Source: Superficieibacter sp. HKU1 (GTDB lineage Bacteria > Pseudomonadota > Gammaproteobacteria > Enterobacterales > Enterobacteriaceae). Taken from it: a DNA stretch of 64,000 bases. Location of the stretch: positions 372,001 to 436,000 of the forward strand of contig NZ_CP119754.1 of assembly GCF_029319185.1 (NCBI RefSeq), written 5' to 3'. Below, one piece after another: positions 60,585 through 64,000 of this stretch (position 1 is the stretch's first letter; the number at the start of each line of letters is the position of its first letter). A model generated the notes under the pieces. The model did no database searches. It was not told the origin of the DNA and was given only the letters and a program-made list of their open reading frames with translations. The position numbers and the translations under genes are program-made.

Positions 60585-62714
60585 TCAGGAGGGCTTCTCC
60601 TGCGAGGGGAGCAATACCGGGTTCAGGCAGCTGTCATAATAGTCGTGGATCTTTGCCAGGCGGCTGCGGTTACGCTGATAGCGGCGAATGGCCTGCACAC
60701 CGTTGTAAACCGCGCAGACGATCATCGCCAGCATCAGCAGCGTCGTTGCCAGGTAGCGCCACAGCCCTGCACGGTCAGGCATACGGTGAAGGCTGATATG
60801 CTGAGTGCCATTAGCATCAGTATAAATTTTCGTGACAATGCCTTCAGCCGTAAATGGCGTATGCATTAGCATTTCTGCCAGACGCTGAAACTCTTCCCAC
60901 TGTTCATGCGCCGGATAGTCATACAGCGTCACCGGCGGATAGGGTTGATTCACCAGATCGCTGCCTTCATCGCTGGAAATCAAAAACCCGCCGGGTGCCG
61001 GGCTGTTGAGCGCCTGCGCCGCGCGCGACGTTTCACGCGTTACAAACGGCGCGGCGGTGGTCGTCACCATATTTTCCAGCGATTCCGCGCTGACCGGACG
61101 GAGCAGAACGTTGACTCCGTCCAGCCTGCCCGCGCTGGCGCGTTTGGTCAGCGTTTCCCAGTCTTTGGTATTACCGAGATTGACCAGCGCATTTTTCAAC
61201 CTGACGCATTCGTCAGCCGCCGCGCACAGCTGCTGCGTTTTCAACACGATATCCGCGAAGTCATCCAGCAATACCATGCCTGATTTTTGGATCGCTGAAC
61301 GCAACGCCGGGCTGACGCGCGTAACTTCATCCGGGCCCGGATGTAATTGTTGGTTCATCGCCTGCATCAGCGCGGTCGCATTGTTAACGGTTTCCGATTC
61401 CGGCAACGGCAGGGGAGGCGCGTCATTCCAGACAATTTGTGAACAGTCAAACGGCATAAAAGGCGAACTGGAGCGGGAATTCCAGTTCCCGGCTGGATGG
61501 ATATTACACATGCCGCTGCCCTGAATACGTAATGTGTCGCCGGTGCGCACGCCTTTCTCTGCCAGCTGTTTAACGCTGGTGGCTTCAACCGTTTGTGCGC
61601 CCTTGAGCCAGGAAAGGGTAAATTTAAACGGCATCTCTAATGGTACGGTCGCATACAGCATAATCACCACCAGCAGCGCACCTGCCGCAATCACCGTGCT
61701 GCGCAGCCAGTGCTGAAGCGGAAAGTTTTTGACCTCATCATGCAGTGATAAAAAACGTCCCTGGCGCACCACATGGCGGTCGAGATAGATATCAATATTG
61801 GTTTGCTGACCTAAATCCTGAGTCACCCACGGCTGCCAGTGACGCGGGTAAATGAGATCGATAATGCCCAGCGAAATATTATTTATCTGCTCGAGATTAT
61901 TTTCGCCAAAAAGTCCCCAGCGTTTCGGCGTGCCGCGAAGACAGTGGATTTCACGGCGCATACTCTTCATCGGCGGCGCAAAAAGTCCCCATAGCCCGGC
62001 GGCCAGCAACAGGATTGCGCCACCTGTCAGCCACGGTAAAAAGACATCGGGGACGATGAGACAGAAGAACATAAATAAAAAAGAGGCGACAATCAGTAAT
62101 GCTTCGCGCAGACCGTCCGGGCGACTCAGGGCGTACTCTTCGCGCGTTTGCTGACGAATATTGAGCAGTTCGATCTGCTCGCTTTCCTCACCGCGAATGG
62201 AGGTTTCTGTCGAGGCCGGACGCTCCAGCGCGTAGCCGTGCGCCTCCTGTATATACTCGTTTAAAGTATGACCATTCAGTGAAATCACCAGCGGCAACGA
62301 ACTGGTGTAGATCAACTCAACGCTATTTTCATCATTAATATACTGTTCCCAGAACGGGGGCAGATGCACTTCGACAGAATCAAGAAAATAGCGCCATTTA
62401 TTCGGATCGTCAGTCGTGATGCCATAGCGTGTAATTGAGCGCGTCACGGCCATCACGGTAGAACTTTGCGCATTGAGGCTTAGCGAGACCGGCGGCGCGC
62501 TGGCACCAGATACGGGTAACTGCTGGATGCGGCTGAGGCTATCCAGATAATTTTCAACGGCACTCTGCTCTTCCGCCGTCAGCTTACGCGTTGTAGCGCT
62601 GGCGAAAGTGTGCAGCCAGGGCAGATGATGTCGATGAAATTTATGTCTGAAAAACCATCCTGCAAGCAGCACGCAGGCCAGCACAGCAGCAAAAAAAATT
62701 AAAAAGGTGCTCAT
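60585..62714 (-). CDS. igaA: IgaA (YrfF), inner-membrane inhibitor of the Rcs pathway
   Basis: 709 residues (E. coli YrfF 711). It restrains Rcs phosphorelay signalling through RcsD and is essential when Rcs is intact. Membrane segments: near residues 3-16, two at about 203-245, one about 338-360, and one near 655-672. A large periplasmic domain lies between the last two, with cysteines in GSGMCNIHPAGN, MPFDCSQIVW and QLCAAADECVRLKNAL. Divergent from nudE. Confidence 0.96.
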   Translation of the reverse strand: MSTFLIFFAAVLACVLLAGWFFRHKFHRHHLPWLHTFASATTRKLTAEEQSAVENYLDSLSRIQQLPVSGASAPPVSLSLNAQSSTVMAVTRSITRYGITTDDPNKWRYFLDSVEVHLPPFWEQYINDENSVELIYTSSLPLVISLNGHTLNEYIQEAHGYALERPASTETSIRGEESEQIELLNIRQQTREEYALSRPDGLREALLIVASFLFMFFCLIVPDVFLPWLTGGAILLLAAGLWGLFAPPMKSMRREIHCLRGTPKRWGLFGENNLEQINNISLGIIDLIYPRHWQPWVTQDLGQQTNIDIYLDRHVVRQGRFLSLHDEVKNFPLQHWLRSTVIAAGALLVVIMLYATVPLEMPFKFTLSWLKGAQTVEATSVKQLAEKGVRTGDTLRIQGSGMCNIHPAGNWNSRSSSPFMPFDCSQIVWNDAPPLPLPESETVNNATALMQAMNQQLHPGPDEVTRVSPALRSAIQKSGMVLLDDFADIVLKTQQLCAAADECVRLKNALVNLGNTKDWETLTKRASAGRLDGVNVLLRPVSAESLENMVTTTAAPFVTRETSRAAQALNSPAPGGFLISSDEGSDLVNQPYPPVTLYDYPAHEQWEEFQRLAEMLMHTPFTAEGIVTKIYTDANGTQHISLHRMPDRAGLWRYLATTLLMLAMIVCAVYNGVQAIRRYQRNRSRLAKIHDYYDSCLNPVLLPSQEKPS

Positions 62715-63016
62715 GCTTTTCCTATCTTACTTTTCTTACAGGTCTTATGAATAATTTACGTAAGGTGGCAGCAGCCCAGCAGGTTTGTTATAGCGCGCAA
62801 GATTTAACCTGTTATTCCGCAACGCGCGATGGTAACAAACTCATTTTAAAGGGTGTATCAGTTTATTCTTAATTGCATTTCAACCTCTTGACTTTTGTGG
62901 GTAATGTGGGGAGGTTTATGAGGTTGCAAAAATGTAAAGAAATAGCAATATGGATTGCCGAAACCGTGCGGCATGTCGCACAATAATGCCTGTTACCACA
63001 GCAAAGACCCGGCCCC
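62715..63016. other. igaA-nudE divergent spacer
   Basis: 302 bases. TTGACT at 62888-62893 could be a -35 for nudE, but no good -10 is at normal spacing. No repeat, operator or reading frame is evident. Confidence 0.5.
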
Positions 63017-63577
63017 ATGAGCAAACCATTACAAAAACCTACCATCCTCAACGTTGAAACCGTCGCCACCTCACGTCTTTTTAACGTTGAAAGTGTCGAT
63101 CTGGAGTTCAGTAACGGCGTGCGTCGTGTCTATGAAAGAATGCGGCCCTCGACGCGAGAGGCGGTAATGATTGTGCCCATCGTCGACGATCATCTGATTT
63201 TAATCCGGGAATATGCGGTCGGGACGGAATCTTACGAGCTGGGTTTTTCAAAGGGGCTTATCGATCCTGGTGAGACTATTTTTGAGGCTGGCAACCGCGA
63301 GCTGAAAGAAGAGGTCGGTTTCGGTGCGAATAATCTGACCTTCCTGAAAAAGCTCAGCATGGCACCCTCCTATTTTTCCAGCAAAATGAATATCCTGGTG
63401 GCGGAAGATCTCTATCCGGAATCGCTGGAAGGCGACGAGCCTGAACCGTTGCCGCAGGTTCGCTGGCCGCTGGCACATCTGATGGATTTGCTGGAAGAGC
63501 CGGACTTTAATGAAGCGCGGAACGTCAGCGCGCTGTTCCTGGTCCGTGAATGGCTGAAAGGGCAGGGACGGCTGTAG
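63017..63577 (+). CDS. nudE: Nudix hydrolase NudE
   Basis: 186 residues as in E. coli; hydrolyses ADP-ribose, NADH and related dinucleotides. Nudix box with G in GFSKGLIDPGE and the REL-EEVG core in NRELKEEVGFGAN (about 77-100). No strong ribosome binding site before the ATG at 63017, but the N-terminus matches E. coli. Divergent from igaA and convergent with mrcA. Confidence 0.96.
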   Translation: MSKPLQKPTILNVETVATSRLFNVESVDLEFSNGVRRVYERMRPSTREAVMIVPIVDDHLILIREYAVGTESYELGFSKGLIDPGETIFEAGNRELKEEVGFGANNLTFLKKLSMAPSYFSSKMNILVAEDLYPESLEGDEPEPLPQVRWPLAHLMDLLEEPDFNEARNVSALFLVREWLKGQGRL

Positions 63578-63614
63578 CGTCCGTCACAACGCTCTCAGGC
63601 CGCGTTTGGCGTCC

Positions 63615-63693
63615 TGCCCGGCGGCGCTGCGCTTGCCGGGCCTACGATAATGCATAATCTGTGTAGGCCGGGTAAGCGTAGCGCTACCCGGCA
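63615..63693. repeat. BIME: inverted REP pair between nudE and mrcA
   Basis: REP units at 63615-63645 and 63663-63693 with a short 17-base linker, between the convergent gene ends. Confidence 0.82.
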
Positions 63694-63738
63694 TGTAATG
63701 GCATGGCATCACGCGTTGGCACAACGAGCCGCCACCCG

Positions 63739-64000
63739 TCAAAACAGTTCGTGCGTCTCGCCGTTATCAATAATCGTCGTACCCACCTCATGCACCGCCT
63801 GCTGCGTTGGCTGGGTGCCCTCAATGAAATACTCCGCGCGGCTGTTACCGCCGCTCGCGAGCTGCCCGGTACTCCGGTCAATGTTGACGGTCACGATACC
63901 CGGCGGCGGCGTGAGCGGATCTTCCGGCACGCCGTCCAGAATCGACTTCATAAAGGCGTCCCAGGCAGGCTGAGCGCTTTTAGCGCCGCCTTCATAACCG
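63739..64000 (-). CDS. mrcA: Penicillin-binding protein 1A, C-terminal end (runs off the right edge)
   Basis: The last 86 codons of the bifunctional peptidoglycan synthase (about 850 residues in E. coli). Visible text includes GYEGGAKSAQPAWDAFMKS, PPPGIVTVNIDRSTGQLA and the C-terminal HEVGTTIIDNGETHELF, all matching E. coli PBP1a. The transglycosylase and transpeptidase active sites lie beyond the window. Next to nudE as in E. coli. Confidence 0.95.
   Translation of the reverse strand, partial: GYEGGAKSAQPAWDAFMKSILDGVPEDPLTPPPGIVTVNIDRSTGQLASGGNSRAEYFIEGTQPTQQAVHEVGTTIIDNGETHELF

Overview
This is a chromosomal segment of an enterobacterium in the Escherichia/Salmonella/Citrobacter/Enterobacter group. 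Gene content, gene order and near-identical protein motifs match the E. coli gnt-asd-glg-glp-mal-feo-ompR-pckA-igaA-mrcA stretch (about 75-76 min on the E. coli map). BIME/REP palindromes typical of these bacteria fill many gene junctions. The sequence alone does not settle the genus. I see no tRNA, rRNA, CRISPR array, IS element or integrase.

Layout, left to right. (1) 1-5.0 kb: a lac region on the minus strand (lacI, lacZ, start of lacY) with a CRP site, promoter, primary operator O1 and an O2-like auxiliary operator. It sits beside yhhX, where E. coli has ryhB-yhhY. (2) 5.1-10.1 kb: yhhX, yhhW and the gluconate genes gntR-gntK-gntU, with tandem GntR operators before gntK. (3) 10.1-16.7 kb: an accessory island between gntU and yhgN, which are neighbours in E. 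coli. It holds a two-gene RecQ-like helicase/PRTase plus DprA-like pair (RqlHI, also known as PsyrTA, a toxin-antitoxin type anti-phage module), an AIM24-family protein, a P4-satellite-like ash locus with a small downstream gene, a metallophosphoesterase lacking a usual motif histidine, and an ASCH/NTF2-like fusion coupled to yhgN. (4) 16.7-28.3 kb: yhgN, asd and the glycogen operon glgBXCAP. (5) 28.3-30.2 kb: a small accessory patch with a membrane protein, a decayed-looking partial copy of its start, and a secreted protein built of 21-residue repeats. (6) 30.2-35.5 kb: glpD divergent from glpEGR, then rtcB with a retained sigma-54 promoter, a shrunken rtcA pseudogene and no rtcR. (7) 35.7-45 kb: malT divergent from malPQ, then gntT. 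(8) 45.2-50.7 kb: nfuA, gntX, bioH, a DUF1471 gene and feoABC. (9) 51-64 kb: tex, greB, ompR-envZ, pckA, hslO-hslR-yrfG, igaA, nudE and the end of mrcA.

The genes are mostly carbon-source functions under CRP plus a specific regulator: LacI for lactose, GntR for gluconate, GlpR for glycerol-3-phosphate, MalT for maltodextrin. Glycogen synthesis and breakdown (glgBXCAP) and the malPQ maltodextrin enzymes both feed glucose-1-phosphate. Envelope and stress functions (ompR-envZ, igaA, hslO/hslR, mrcA) fill the right end. The parts most unlike the core are the 10.1-16.7 kb island, the 28.5-29.9 kb patch and the eroded rtc locus.
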